From assembly GCA_050018455.1 (NCBI GenBank), contig JBEKAA010000011.1, forward strand, positions 1 through 64,000: a stretch of DNA of 64,000 nucleotides, read 5' to 3'. The first letter of the stretch is position 1. Each line of letters starts with the position of its first letter. The notes below the pieces were generated by a model. That model searched no databases. It was given only the letters and a program-made list of their open reading frames with translations, and was not told the origin of the DNA. This stretch comes from RBG-13-68-16 sp050018455 (lineage in GTDB: Bacteria > Acidobacteriota > Thermoanaerobaculia > Thermoanaerobaculales > Thermoanaerobaculaceae). The position numbers were made by a program, and so were the translations under genes. Below are positions 52,686 to 61,643 of the stretch, one piece after another.

Positions 52686-53579
52686 TTGGATCTGTTGGAT
52701 CGATTACGTCGCGGCCTGGAGGCGACCCGCTCGCTCCTGGGTGAGCGTTTCACGGCGGGAGGTTGGGCGGTCACGCCCGAAACGCTGGAGGAAGCTCTGC
52801 TCGCCTGCGACGTGGGCGTCGAGGTGGCCGAGACCCTGGGGCGCGACTTCGACGCCGCTCGGCGGCGTGGAGACGTTTCTCCCGGGGCCGAGCTCGGATG
52901 GCTCCGGTCGCGGGTGCAGTCGCTCCTGACGATCGGGAACGGGAGCTCCGGGCGGGGCAGGCCGCACGTCACACTCGTGGTCGGAGTGAACGGCACCGGC
53001 AAGACGACGACGGCTGCGAAGCTTGCGGGCAAGGCTCGGGGCCAGGGGAGGTCGGTGATCCTGGTCGCGGCCGATACCTTCAGGGCCGCGGCGATCGAGC
53101 AGCTCCAGGCGTGGGGCAGGCGCCTTTCCGTGCCGGTCGTGGCGCAGCGACCCGGCGCCGACCCCGGCGCGGTGGTGTTCGACGCGCTGCAGGCGGCGTC
53201 ATCGCGGGGAGCGGACGAGGTGATCGTAGACACCGCCGGACGTCTCCACACCAAGCACAACCTGATGGCCGAGCTCGAGAAGGTGCGCAAGGTGTGCGCC
53301 CGTGCCGTTCCCGGAGCCCCCCACGAGGTGCTCCTCGTGCTCGACGCCCCCACCGGCACCAACGGCCTGGTTCAAGCGAGAGAGTTTCGGGCCCATGCCG
53401 GGGTGACCGGCGTGGTGCTCACCAAGCTCGACGGCACCGCCAAGGGCGGAGTCGTGCTGGCGGTTGCGCACGAGTTGGGCGTGCCGGTACGGTGGGTCGG
53501 GGTGGGGGAGGCTCCGGAAGACCTGCTCCCGTTCGACCCCGGGGTCTTTGCCGGAGCGCTGCTGGAGGCTCTTACATGA
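52686..53579 (+). CDS. ftsY: Signal recognition particle receptor FtsY
   Basis: 297-residue NG-domain GTPase: N helices, P-loop GVNGTGKTTTAAKLAGKARG, ADTFRAAAIEQLQAWG, DTAGRLHTKHNLMAELEKV, TKLDGTAKGGVVLAVAHELG and GEAPEDLLPFDPGVFAGAL. Starts at TTG 52686 after GGGGGTGAG. It lacks the long acidic N-terminal A domain seen in some species. Its stop overlaps ribD (ATGA). Confidence 0.95.
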   Translation: MDLLDRLRRGLEATRSLLGERFTAGGWAVTPETLEEALLACDVGVEVAETLGRDFDAARRRGDVSPGAELGWLRSRVQSLLTIGNGSSGRGRPHVTLVVGVNGTGKTTTAAKLAGKARGQGRSVILVAADTFRAAAIEQLQAWGRRLSVPVVAQRPGADPGAVVFDALQAASSRGADEVIVDTAGRLHTKHNLMAELEKVRKVCARAVPGAPHEVLLVLDAPTGTNGLVQAREFRAHAGVTGVVLTKLDGTAKGGVVLAVAHELGVPVRWVGVGEAPEDLLPFDPGVFAGALLEALT

Positions 53580-54691
53580 CCGCGCGTTGGGTCGGGCCGA
53601 TGAGACAAGCGCTGGATGAGGCGGAGAAGGGGCGCTACGGGGCGAGCCCCAACCCAATGGTGGGCGCCGTGCTGCTCTCGCGCGAGGGCGAGGTCGTGTC
53701 CACCGGTGCGCATCTGCGTTGCGGCGGTCCCCATGCCGAGGTCGAAGCTCTCACCCGGGGCGTGGAGGGCGCCGTTGGCGGTACGCTCGTGGTCACGCTC
53801 GAGCCGTGCGTGCCCTCGCCGAACAAGAGGACGCCGCCCTGCGTGGACGCGATCCTCGCGGCCGGGATCTCGCGGGTCGTGATCGGGACGCGTGACCCGA
53901 ATCCCGCCGTGGCGGGGCGCGGCGTGGAAACCTTGAAAAGGGCGGGCGTCGAGGTCATCGAAGGCATCGAGGAGGATGCGTGCCGGACGCTCAACCGGCG
54001 TTTCTTCCACTGGGCCGTCACCGGCCGGCCCTACGTGACCCTCAAGATGGCGATGACCCTCGACGGTAAGCTGGCGGCGCGCGGCGGCCGGTCGCGCTGG
54101 ATCACCTCGGAGGCCTCACGCCGGGAGGGGTACGCCCTGCGTGAGGAGTACGACGCCCTGCTTGTCGGCATCAACACGGTGGTTGCGGACGACCCCCGCC
54201 TGCTGCGCCATCTCGGGCTCAACCCGAACCCGCGCCTCACAAGGGTCGTGCTGGACACCTCCCTGCGCACGCCTTGCGACGGCGCGCTGCTCGAGAAGTA
54301 CCCCGAGGACGTTGTGGTGTTCTGCCTCGAAGGATCGCCGGCCGAGCGGCGCCGCGAGCTGGAGAGACGCGGCGTCACGGTTGTCGAGGTCGGGGACGAC
54401 GGACGTGGCCGGTGCGACCTTCGCCAGACCCTGCGCCGGCTGGCGGCGAACGGCACGAGCTCGGTGCTGGTCGAAGGCGGCGGCGAGGTGCACTGGTCTT
54501 TCCTGCGCGAGGGGCTCGCTCACCGGGTGCACGCGTTCGTCGCGCCACTCGTGCTCGGGGGGCGAGAGGCCACGCCGTCCGTGGGCGGACCGGGCTTCGC
54601 GTCGCCGCAAGAGGCGGTCAAGCTCCGCTTCGTCGACGTGCGGCGCCTCGAGGGCGATCTCGTCGTGCAGGCCGAGGTCGAAGGTGTTTAG
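53576..54691 (+). CDS. ribD: Riboflavin biosynthesis deaminase/reductase RibD
   Basis: 371-residue bifunctional enzyme. Deaminase domain with zinc motif GGPHAEVEAL and EPCVPSPNKRTPPCVDAILA; reductase domain with NRRFFHWAVTGRPYVTLKMA, LDGKLAARGGRSRWITSEAS and VLVEGGGEVHWSFLREGLAH. Starts inside the ftsY stop. ribE follows with an 8-nt overlap. Confidence 0.95.
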   Translation: MTARWVGPMRQALDEAEKGRYGASPNPMVGAVLLSREGEVVSTGAHLRCGGPHAEVEALTRGVEGAVGGTLVVTLEPCVPSPNKRTPPCVDAILAAGISRVVIGTRDPNPAVAGRGVETLKRAGVEVIEGIEEDACRTLNRRFFHWAVTGRPYVTLKMAMTLDGKLAARGGRSRWITSEASRREGYALREEYDALLVGINTVVADDPRLLRHLGLNPNPRLTRVVLDTSLRTPCDGALLEKYPEDVVVFCLEGSPAERRRELERRGVTVVEVGDDGRGRCDLRQTLRRLAANGTSSVLVEGGGEVHWSFLREGLAHRVHAFVAPLVLGGREATPSVGGPGFASPQEAVKLRFVDVRRLEGDLVVQAEVEGV

Positions 54692-55322
54692 CGGGCTCGT
54701 CCTCGGGGTCGGCGAGGTGCGCGGCCTGGTCCGGCAGGGTGGCGGTGCGCGCCTCGACATTCGCTGTTCCCTGCCGGGAGAGCCCTTGGCGCGCGGCGAG
54801 AGCGTGGCGGTGCAGGGCGCCTGCCTGACGGTCGCGAAGGCTGCGACGGGCGGGTTCGAAGCGGATCTCTCACCGGAGACCCTGGACCGCACCACGCTCG
54901 GCGCGGTGCGGGCCGGCAGCTGCGTCAACCTCGAACGCGCGATGCGGCTCTCGGACCGCGTCGGTGGCCACCTGGTGCTGGGGCACGTGGACGCCACCAT
55001 CGCCGTCGTATCGGTGCGTCCGGCCCGCGACTATGGCACCGTGCGCCTCGTGTTGCCCTCCGCTCGTGCGCCCGAGGTCGCCGAGAAGGGTTCCGTGGCC
55101 GTGGACGGCGTCTCGCTGACCGTTTCGCGCCTTGGCGAAGGCTGGTTTGAGGTCGCGCTGATCCCGACCACCTTGTCGGACACGACGCTCGCTGCCCTGC
55201 GTCCCGGCGACCTCGTCAACCTCGAGACTGACGTGCTCGCAAAGTACGTTCGCCGTTTGCTCGGCGGCGAAAGGCCGGGGATCACGTCGTTGCTGGCAGG
55301 GCTCAGCGATGCGTCGGATTGA
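54684..55322 (+). CDS. ribE: Riboflavin synthase alpha chain
   Basis: 212-residue dismutase forming riboflavin from two lumazines. Two barrel repeats are visible: VQGACLTVAK with SPETLDRTTLGAV, and VDGVSLTVSRLGEGWFEVAL with IPTTLSDTTLAAL; SDRVGGHLVLGHVDATIAVV marks the N-barrel. GTG 54684 overlaps ribD by 8 nt. ribB/ribA and ribH are not in the window. Confidence 0.93.
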   Translation: MFSGLVLGVGEVRGLVRQGGGARLDIRCSLPGEPLARGESVAVQGACLTVAKAATGGFEADLSPETLDRTTLGAVRAGSCVNLERAMRLSDRVGGHLVLGHVDATIAVVSVRPARDYGTVRLVLPSARAPEVAEKGSVAVDGVSLTVSRLGEGWFEVALIPTTLSDTTLAALRPGDLVNLETDVLAKYVRRLLGGERPGITSLLAGLSDASD

Positions 55323-56289
55323 GCCGGCGTTCCCCGACCTGTTGCCCGTTACGCACCGCCTCGGGCCGCTCCCCCAGGTGGGCGAGGGCGGCGGAGGCGT
55401 GCTCGATCCTGTCGACATGCGGCTGGTCTGGGAGCCGGCCTTGCGGCACCGGCAGGAGGGCGACCGCTCGATCCCGCGACGGCCGGTCAGAGTGCTGGTC
55501 CACGCCGATGCGGCGTGCCGCGAGATCGCCTTCCTCGAGAGATTGGTCGCGGGCGGCTGCGGCATCCTCATCCTTCTCGACGCACCCGTGCCGCTGGATC
55601 TGCTTCCGGCCCCCTCCTTCGAGGGCCAGATCGCGATCCTGGCTCCCTGGGTGCCGCCGTTCTGGGGAGGGCGGCCGCTCGCGCCGCTCGAAGGGTTCCG
55701 CTCGCGGCGGATGCCGGCCGGCGTCCTGCTCTGCCTCGGTCCGGCGCCGGAGCCGTCCGAGCAGGTGACCGGCGGCGTCCGGGAAGCCCAGGCAGCCGGC
55801 GCCGGGTTCGTGCTCGCGAGCCCGCTGTCGATTCCGCCCGAAGACCGTCACCGCGTGTACGACGGCAGGGCAGGCGAGGGAGGCGACGAGGCTTTGGAGG
55901 ACCTGCTCTTCCATACCGACCTCGCCCGCCTCGCGGTAGACCTCGAACGGGAGGCCTCACGGGCGTGTCGGCGGCTGGGCCTGGCAGAAGGGTTGCCCGG
56001 ACCCGCAACGTCCCTCACCCCCGCGGCCACGTTTGCGGCGAGCGCGCGGCTCCTGCTGTGGGCCCGGCGGCTCGATCTCCTCGACGGCGTCAACTCGACG
56101 GGCTGGCAGCTGCGGCGGGCGGCACGGGCCTTGCTCGCCTCCGGGAGAAACCCGGGCGCGTTGCTCGCCGACGACAACCTCCGCGTGATCCCGGGATTCA
56201 CGCCGTGGGTGGAGGCGTTCGCGCGGTCGGCGTGGAGCGGGGTCGGCGAGCCGTTCGACGAGGTGATGGCGCGCTGGATCGCCGAGTGA
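55309..56289 (+). CDS. Protein of unknown function between ribE and hemW
   Basis: 326-residue soluble protein, ATG 55309 inside the ribE end, so coupled to it. Not recognised. It contains a hydrophobic core ERLVAGGCGILILLDAPVPL, GQIAILAPWVPPFWGG, GVLLCLGPAPEPSEQV and a helical C-terminus with LLDGVNSTGWQLRRAARALL and DDNLRVIPGFTPWVEAFARS. The layout hints at a large alpha/beta domain but no catalytic motif is evident. A heptamer repeat begins right after its stop. Confidence 0.7.
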   Translation: MRRIEPAFPDLLPVTHRLGPLPQVGEGGGGVLDPVDMRLVWEPALRHRQEGDRSIPRRPVRVLVHADAACREIAFLERLVAGGCGILILLDAPVPLDLLPAPSFEGQIAILAPWVPPFWGGRPLAPLEGFRSRRMPAGVLLCLGPAPEPSEQVTGGVREAQAAGAGFVLASPLSIPPEDRHRVYDGRAGEGGDEALEDLLFHTDLARLAVDLEREASRACRRLGLAEGLPGPATSLTPAATFAASARLLLWARRLDLLDGVNSTGWQLRRAARALLASGRNPGALLADDNLRVIPGFTPWVEAFARSAWSGVGEPFDEVMARWIAE

Positions 56290-56483
56290 AAGCAGGGCAC
56301 CGGGCACCGGGCACAGAACGACCGGTGCATGGGCGCTGCCGGCGCTCGGAGGCTCAGTACCTCTCCGGGTGTGTCTCCCCGGAAGCTTCGGACCATGATC
56401 GGGGGCGCCTCCCGGAGCCCGATGCCCGGGGCCCGGAGCCCGGTTCCTGGACTCCGGACCACGGACCACGGACCCCGGGACGG
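56290..56483. repeat. Stop-anchored heptamer element between 55309-56289 and hemW
   Basis: Left arm AAGCAGG GCACCGG GCACCGG GCACAGA starts directly after the TGA. Right arm is nine heptamers (56414-56476): GGAGCCC GATGCCC GGGGCCC GGAGCCC GGTTCCT GGACTCC GGACCAC GGACCAC GGACCCC. GATGCCCGGGGCCC can pair with GGGCACCGGGCACC. Confidence 0.85.
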
Positions 56484-57599
56484 AGGGCGGTCGGGCTGTA
56501 CGTGCACCTGCCGTTCTGCGCCAGCCGCTGCGCGTATTGCACCTTCGTGACTTCGACCGAGCTCGACCTGATGCCGCGGACACTTGCGGCGTCGGAACGT
56601 CAGATCGCCCAAATGGGCCGCAGGGGCCGCCGGAACCTGGCGACCCTATATCTGGGTGGCGGCACGCCCTCGCTGGTCCCCCCGGGTGAGCTCTCGAAGC
56701 TCTTCGCCGAGCTCGACCGGTGTTTCCCGCGTCTCCCGGACGCCGAGGTGACGTTGGAGGCGAACCCTGACGACGTGACCGCCGAGAAGGCCGCTGCGTG
56801 GGCCGGGCTCGGCGTCAACCGGGTGTCGGTCGGTGTCCAGGCTTTCTCCGACCGGGTGCTCGACATGCTCAACCGGCGACACGACGCCGCTCAGGCGAGC
56901 GCCGCCGTGCGGGCGGTGCAGGAAGCCGGCCTCGCGGTCTCGGTCGATCTGATGCTCGGCTTGCCCCGGCTTTCCGACGAGGACCTCCGAGCGACCCTCG
57001 CCGAGCTGCTCCGCCTGCGTCCGGGCCACGTCTCCGTGTACTTGCTCGAGATGGACAAGCCTCACGCGCTCGCCAGACTCGCCCAACGCTGTCCGGAACT
57101 CTTTCCGGATTCCGATGCGGCCGCGGCCCAGTACCTGTCGGTGGGGCGAGAGCTCGTGGAGGCCGGTTACAGGCACTACGAGATCTCGAACTTCGCGCTG
57201 CCGGGGCTCGAGGCCCGCCACAACGTCCGGTACTGGCGACGGCAGCCCGTGCTGGCCGCCGGACTCGCCGCGCACGGCCACTCCGGGCGGCGGCGGTGGG
57301 CGAACCTCGATACCCTGCCCGCGTACCTGGAGGCCATCGAGGCCGGGCGCCCGCCGCTGGCGTGGAGCCGCCGGCTCTCCGACGGCGAGGCCGCCAGGGA
57401 GCGGGTGATGCTCGGGCTCCGGCTCTCGCGCGGCGTGGTCGAGACCGAGGTCGCGACGTGCGGCGACCTCGCTCCGGCGTTCGCCGAGACGATGGCGGAC
57501 TTCCTGGCTCTCGGGCTCGCGCGGCGGTCGCGAGGGCGCGTGCGCCTGACGCCGCGCGGCTGGCTCGTTTCCAACGAGCTCTTCGCCGGGCTGTGGTGA
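56325..57599 (+). CDS. hemW: HemW heme chaperone (radical SAM), start unclear
   Basis: Conserved protein begins GLYVHLPFCASRCAYCTF with the radical-SAM CxxxCxxC, then LATLYLGGGTPSLVPPGEL, GVNRVSVGVQAFSDRVLDML, YEISNFALPG and the HemW-specific HNVRYW followed by GLAAHGHS. The only conventional upstream start is GTG 56325, which adds about 55 residues of repeat-derived sequence; GTG 56502 lies inside the conserved block. The heptamer element ends 10-20 bp before the conserved start, so the true start may have been lost or is non-canonical. Confidence 0.85.
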   Translation: MHGRCRRSEAQYLSGCVSPEASDHDRGRLPEPDARGPEPGSWTPDHGPRTPGRRAVGLYVHLPFCASRCAYCTFVTSTELDLMPRTLAASERQIAQMGRRGRRNLATLYLGGGTPSLVPPGELSKLFAELDRCFPRLPDAEVTLEANPDDVTAEKAAAWAGLGVNRVSVGVQAFSDRVLDMLNRRHDAAQASAAVRAVQEAGLAVSVDLMLGLPRLSDEDLRATLAELLRLRPGHVSVYLLEMDKPHALARLAQRCPELFPDSDAAAAQYLSVGRELVEAGYRHYEISNFALPGLEARHNVRYWRRQPVLAAGLAAHGHSGRRRWANLDTLPAYLEAIEAGRPPLAWSRRLSDGEAARERVMLGLRLSRGVVETEVATCGDLAPAFAETMADFLALGLARRSRGRVRLTPRGWLVSNELFAGLW

Positions 57600-57649
57600 G
57601 GTTCAGGCAACGGAAAAGTTCGGGGTAAACTCTCGGCGTGGAGGTCGCG

Positions 57650-58375
57650 ATGAAGCCTTTCGGTGCGATGCTCGTCGCGCTGGCTCTCTCGGCCGGGTTG
57701 GCGCACGCGGGGGAGTTCGGTCTGGGTCCTGGCTTCACGCAGGCGGACCTCGACTCGATCACCCAAGCGTTCGGTGATGCCGTGAATTTCCCCAACCTGG
57801 GGGGGGCCGCACCGGGCGGCGTGACGGGTTTCCAGATCCTGGGCGTTGCCGGCGGCCCCGAGGTCGACACGAGCGCGCACTGGTGGCGCTACGTACCCCA
57901 CGCCAACACCGTGGGAGGCGTCCTGTTCGGCCAGCGCGTCATCGTGCGCAAGGGGCTCCCCTTCAACCTCGACGTCGGCGTGCAGGTCGGAAGGGTGTTC
58001 GGGGACCAGTTCTGGGGCGCCGATGTGCGGTGGGCGTTCGTCGAGGGCGGTGCGCTGTCCCCGGCGATGGCGCTGCGGGCCGCGTACTCGCGCGCCAGCA
58101 GCTCCCTCCTCGATCGTCTCGACGTCGCGGAAGCTCAGCTCGTGATCTCCAAGGACTTTCCGGTGGTGTCCCCGTACGGTGCGATCGGCTACCGTCGCGT
58201 CAGCGGACGCGCAAACTTCGGAGATCCGGTTCCGCTCGGGTATTCCTCGACCACGAGTGGAGTGACTGCAACCGTCGGCGCGCGGCTTGGCCTCCTCCCG
58301 TTCTTCCACGTCGTCGGCGAGGTCAGGCGCGCCACCTCGACCTGCGTCTTTGTGGGTGTGGGGGTGGGCCAGTGA
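57650..58375 (+). CDS. Exported beta-barrel-like protein
   Basis: 241-residue protein with signal peptide MKPFGAMLVALALSAGLAHA. The mature part alternates short beta strands (GVQVGRVFGDQFWGADVRWA, ALRAAYSRASSSLLDRLDVA, TATVGARLGLLPFFHVVGEV) and ends with FVGVGVGQ, like small outer-membrane barrels. No family recognised. ATG 57650 after GGAGG; TAAACT at 57626 is a possible -10. Confidence 0.7.
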   Translation: MKPFGAMLVALALSAGLAHAGEFGLGPGFTQADLDSITQAFGDAVNFPNLGGAAPGGVTGFQILGVAGGPEVDTSAHWWRYVPHANTVGGVLFGQRVIVRKGLPFNLDVGVQVGRVFGDQFWGADVRWAFVEGGALSPAMALRAAYSRASSSLLDRLDVAEAQLVISKDFPVVSPYGAIGYRRVSGRANFGDPVPLGYSSTTSGVTATVGARLGLLPFFHVVGEVRRATSTCVFVGVGVGQ

Positions 58376-58893
58376 TGCGGCGGTGGGTGGCCGCAGCGGC
58401 GCTGGTCGCGCCGGTGCTCGCGTTGCTGGCGGGGTGTGACCAGCCGCGTCGCGAAATTCCGCGGGACAGGATCACCCGGCTTCGTCTGCTGCATCGCGTT
58501 TCGGCGAACTGGTACGAGGTCAAGAAAGAACGGGACGGTAAACCGGTGCTCGTCCTAGATCTGACCGTGACCAACGACGGCAACGAGAGCCTCAACGTGG
58601 TCACGATGCGGATGCATATCACAGCAGCCGACGGCAAGGACCGCCTCGTCACGCCGGTCACGCTGGATGTTTCGCGGATCAAGCCGGGCACCCTTGAGGT
58701 GCACCCCCGGGAGCCGGGGAGACCCCTGATCTCCGTGGCCAAGCCGGGGCCGCCGGGCCACCTCGTCGTCGGAGTGCCGGGTGTCGAAGTGAAGCCCGGC
58801 GAAGAGATCACCCTGGAGATGCAGGGCCAACCCTCGAAGGAGGAGATGGCAAAGTACCCCGAGTACCGCGTGGTTCGGAGCGGGTCCGAGTGA
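58375..58893 (+). CDS. Lipoprotein with DUF-type beta domain
   Basis: 172-residue lipoprotein: signal and lipobox VLALLAGCDQ, then a beta-rich domain (VLDLTVTNDGNESLNVVTMR, GHLVVGVPGVEVKPGEEITL, EMQGQPSKEEMAKYPEYRVV). Starts TGATG with the barrel-like gene. Function unknown; likely periplasmic face of an envelope complex with its neighbour. Confidence 0.72.
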   Translation: MRRWVAAAALVAPVLALLAGCDQPRREIPRDRITRLRLLHRVSANWYEVKKERDGKPVLVLDLTVTNDGNESLNVVTMRMHITAADGKDRLVTPVTLDVSRIKPGTLEVHPREPGRPLISVAKPGPPGHLVVGVPGVEVKPGEEITLEMQGQPSKEEMAKYPEYRVVRSGSE

Positions 58894-58927
58894 TGGGCCG
58901 ACCGCGCCCGCCTGCTCGGGCAGGATC

Positions 58928-59188
58928 CTAGTTGACTGGGGAGGGGGTGGAGATTTGAAACCGGTCGTGGACGATCCTCTCCAGGCGAGGTCGAATCACA
59001 AGGTTGAACGTGTCGTCCTTGTCGGGGAAGAGCCGGAGAATGGCCGTGCGCGCGGCCTCGATGAGGCGCAAAGCCTCGCAGAACGTCAGCTTCTCGTCCT
59101 CGGAGAGCACTTGAGCCGTGACATCCACCAGCAGACGCGCGCGGCGAATGCGGTGTTGCTCCTCTTGCAGGGCTGCCTCGTCCGTCAT
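58928..59188 (-). CDS. Small helical protein of unknown function
   Basis: 86-residue acidic/basic helical protein MTDEAALQEEQHRIRRARLL, VDVTAQVLSEDEKLTFCEAL, LIEAARTAILRLFPDKDDTF and NLVIRPRLERIV. Its stop faces the lipoprotein stop. ATG 59188 (M8 of the longer frame) fits better than 59209. No domain recognised. Confidence 0.55.
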   Translation of the reverse strand: MTDEAALQEEQHRIRRARLLVDVTAQVLSEDEKLTFCEALRLIEAARTAILRLFPDKDDTFNLVIRPRLERIVHDRFQISTPSPVN

Positions 59189-59286
59189 CCGACTTATCCA
59201 ACCGGACATCTTCCGGCGACATTTCCGGCGGGGCCTTCATGGCCGGGCCACGTCATCCCCGGCACCGTAGCACCGGCGGTTCGAGG

Positions 59287-60093
59287 ATGACGCGGCCGGC
59301 GCTTCTCGGGGTGGCCGTGACCGCCGCCCAACTCGGAGGCGAGGTGCTGAGACGGTACTTCCGCGCTCTCGCTCCCGAGGAGGTGAGGGAGAAGGCCAGG
59401 AACGACTACGTGTCGGCCGCGGACCGAGGGAGCGAGGAGGTCATCGCCGCGTTCCTGCAGCGCGAGACGCCCGAATTCGGCCTGCTGGCGGAGGAGACCG
59501 GATCGAGCGGCGCTGCAGGAGCGCGCTGGGTCGTGGATCCGTTGGACGGCACCTCGAACTTCATCCACTCGTTCCCGCACTTTGCCGTGTCCGTCGCGCT
59601 CGTCGAAGGCGGCCAAGTGCTGGTCGGCGCGGTGTACGACCCGATGCGCGACGAGATGTTCTCAGCCGCCCGCGGCGCTGGCGCCTGGTGCAACGGGCGG
59701 CGCTTGAGCGTCACCGGGCGGTCCGGCCTCGCCGGGGGGTTCCTGACCACCGGCTTCCCGTTTCGGGTGCACCGGTTGCTCGATCTCTACCTGAGCATCT
59801 TCCACGACGTCTTTCTCCGGGTGGCCGCCATCCGGCGCCCGGGCGCCGCCGCGCTCGACCTCGCCCATACCGCGGCCGGCATCTTCGACGGGTTCTTCGA
59901 GTTCTGCCTGTCGGAGTGGGACATCGCGGCGGGCGCTCTGCTGGTCCGCGAGGCAGGCGGCGTGGTGACGAACCTTGACGGCGACAGCGGCATCTTCGAG
60001 CACGGCAACGTCATCGCGGCGGCGCCGGGTGTCCACCGCGAGCTGCTGGACGTGATCCGGTCCCACTGCCGCGAAGCCGACGTCCACCCTTGA
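59287..60093 (+). CDS. Inositol monophosphatase family protein
   Basis: 268-residue Mg-dependent phosphatase: FGLLAEETGSSGAAGARWVV, DPLDGTSNFIHSFPHFAVSV, WDIAAGALLVREAGGVVTNL. Family members hydrolyse inositol phosphates, 3'-phosphoadenosine phosphate or fructose bisphosphate; the choice cannot be made here. ATG 59287 fits the family start although its ribosome site is poor; ATG 59239 is an alternative. Confidence 0.88.
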   Translation: MTRPALLGVAVTAAQLGGEVLRRYFRALAPEEVREKARNDYVSAADRGSEEVIAAFLQRETPEFGLLAEETGSSGAAGARWVVDPLDGTSNFIHSFPHFAVSVALVEGGQVLVGAVYDPMRDEMFSAARGAGAWCNGRRLSVTGRSGLAGGFLTTGFPFRVHRLLDLYLSIFHDVFLRVAAIRRPGAAALDLAHTAAGIFDGFFEFCLSEWDIAAGALLVREAGGVVTNLDGDSGIFEHGNVIAAAPGVHRELLDVIRSHCREADVHP

Positions 60094-60166
60094 TTGCCGT
60101 GTTGCAACATAGTGCGACTCTGTCTCGCAAGACGGTCTCTTCGGCTCGTGCGTTCTGCTCAGAAAC

Positions 60167-60196
60167 TTGCCAGCCGACGGCCGATAAGTCTATTCT
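60167..60196 (+). promoter_or_regulatory. Promoter of the diguanylate cyclase gene
   Basis: TTGCCA (60167-60172) and TATTCT (60191-60196), 18-bp spacer, 40 bp before the start. Confidence 0.5.
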
Positions 60197-60238
60197 TCGT
60201 ACGCAGGATCGACTCGAGCTGACGTGTCGGGGAGCGTG

Positions 60239-61333
60239 ATGGGAGCCATGCCGTCCAGCGATTCCAGTCCACGCCTGTTTCCGGTGGGGCGGCATGTCCA
60301 TCGGCGGGGGAAGGACCTCGAGCGGTTCCTCAACCTCTGGAAGCTCGCGCTGATCGGCAGCGTCACCCTTGCTCTGATCCTGGGCCGCACGACCCGGCTC
60401 CACGGGATGCCCGAAGATACCGTTGCCGAGGTCGCGTTTGGCGTCATGTTGGTGGTAGGACTTATTTTACAGCTCTACCTGGTGTGGGCTCCGTGGGAGC
60501 CCGGCGTCTCGATCTGGATCGTGTCGTTCGATCTCGTCGCGGTGACCGGCTTCCTGCTGGGCTACGTGGCCGTCGATCGAGCCATCGTCGCGACGAATTC
60601 GCAGGCCGTCTTCTTCTTCTATTTCTTCGTCGTCGTTGCGGCCGGTTTGAGGGGAGAGCCCCGGGTCTCGCGGACGGTCGCTTTCACGGTGCCGACCTCG
60701 TACGCCTTCGTGATCTTCATGGCCGTGGCCTGGCGTCACGTCGAGGCGATGCCTCAGCCCGACCCGCTCTACGGCAGCTTCCGCTGGGACATCCAGGCGG
60801 CACGCCTGATCATCCTCGCGGTGGTCACGATCATCATCAACTACGACGTCGGTCTGGTCGCGACCGACCGCGCCGAGGCACGTACCGATCCCCTCACGGG
60901 TGTCTACAACAGGCGTTTCCTCGAGGAGTTCCTACACCGCGAGATGACGAGGAGCCGCCGGTCGCGACTACCGCTATCGGTGCTCATGCTCGACCTTGAC
61001 GGATTCAAGGCGTTCAACGACGAGTTTGGCCACCTCGAGGGAGACCGCGTGCTGGCGGCGGTGGCCGCGAGCCTGCGGGATGCCGTCCGAACCACCGATG
61101 TCGTCGCCCGTTACGGGGGGGATGAGTTCGTCGTCGTGCTGCCGAACACCCCTGGTGATGCGGCTCGCCGCGTGGCGCGGGACCTGGCAAGATCGGTACC
61201 CCCGCCGGTGTCGCTGTCGGTGGGTATCGGCTGCATGGGGGAGGGGATCCAAACCACCAGCGAGCTCTTCGCAATCGCGGATGCCGCCCTCATGAGCGCC
61301 AAACAGTCCGGCGGAGGCGTGTGCGTCGAGTAG
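60239..61333 (+). CDS. Membrane diguanylate cyclase (GGDEF)
   Basis: 364-residue protein with six hydrophobic segments (WKLALIGSVTLALILGRTTR, EVAFGVMLVVGLILQLYLVW, IVSFDLVAVTGFLLGYVAVD and later) and a C-terminal GGDEF domain: RTDPLTGVYNRRFLEEFLHR, LMLDLDGFKAFNDEFGHLEG and ARYGGDEFVVVLP. The inhibitory I-site RTTD lies five residues before GGDEF. It makes c-di-GMP; ATG 60239 after GGGGAG. Confidence 0.9.
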   Translation: MGAMPSSDSSPRLFPVGRHVHRRGKDLERFLNLWKLALIGSVTLALILGRTTRLHGMPEDTVAEVAFGVMLVVGLILQLYLVWAPWEPGVSIWIVSFDLVAVTGFLLGYVAVDRAIVATNSQAVFFFYFFVVVAAGLRGEPRVSRTVAFTVPTSYAFVIFMAVAWRHVEAMPQPDPLYGSFRWDIQAARLIILAVVTIIINYDVGLVATDRAEARTDPLTGVYNRRFLEEFLHREMTRSRRSRLPLSVLMLDLDGFKAFNDEFGHLEGDRVLAAVAASLRDAVRTTDVVARYGGDEFVVVLPNTPGDAARRVARDLARSVPPPVSLSVGIGCMGEGIQTTSELFAIADAALMSAKQSGGGVCVE

Positions 61334-61370
61334 CGACTGCTGCCGGTCCGTTTACTAGCGGTTTAGCCTG

Positions 61371-61640
61371 ATGCCGGCGGTCCTCCGTGGCGCCGTACGG
61401 CACGTCCTGGGTTGGAGCCTTCTCATCCTCGGCGTCGCCGGCCTCATCCTGCCCGTGCTGCAGGGCTGGCTGTTCATCGCGCTCGGAGCGTTGTTCCTGT
61501 CGCCCGACGTTCCGGTTTTCGCCCGCCTACTGACGTGGATCGAGAGCCGCATCCCGGCTCTGCGCCCGGCCATTCGCAGCGCTCGAAGGCGGGTGGCGGG
61601 CGGCCACAACCCGTCGGATTCCCCACCAAGAGAACCTTAG
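61371..61640 (+). CDS. PGPGW-type small membrane protein
   Basis: 89-residue protein with two helices in the PGPGW pattern: GWSLLILGVAGLILPVLQGW and LFIALGALFLSPDVP. Basic C-terminus. Starts 37 bp after the cyclase and ends 3 bp before a convergent gene. Function of the family is unknown. Confidence 0.75.
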   Translation: MPAVLRGAVRHVLGWSLLILGVAGLILPVLQGWLFIALGALFLSPDVPVFARLLTWIESRIPALRPAIRSARRRVAGGHNPSDSPPREP

Positions 61641-61643
61641 GCT

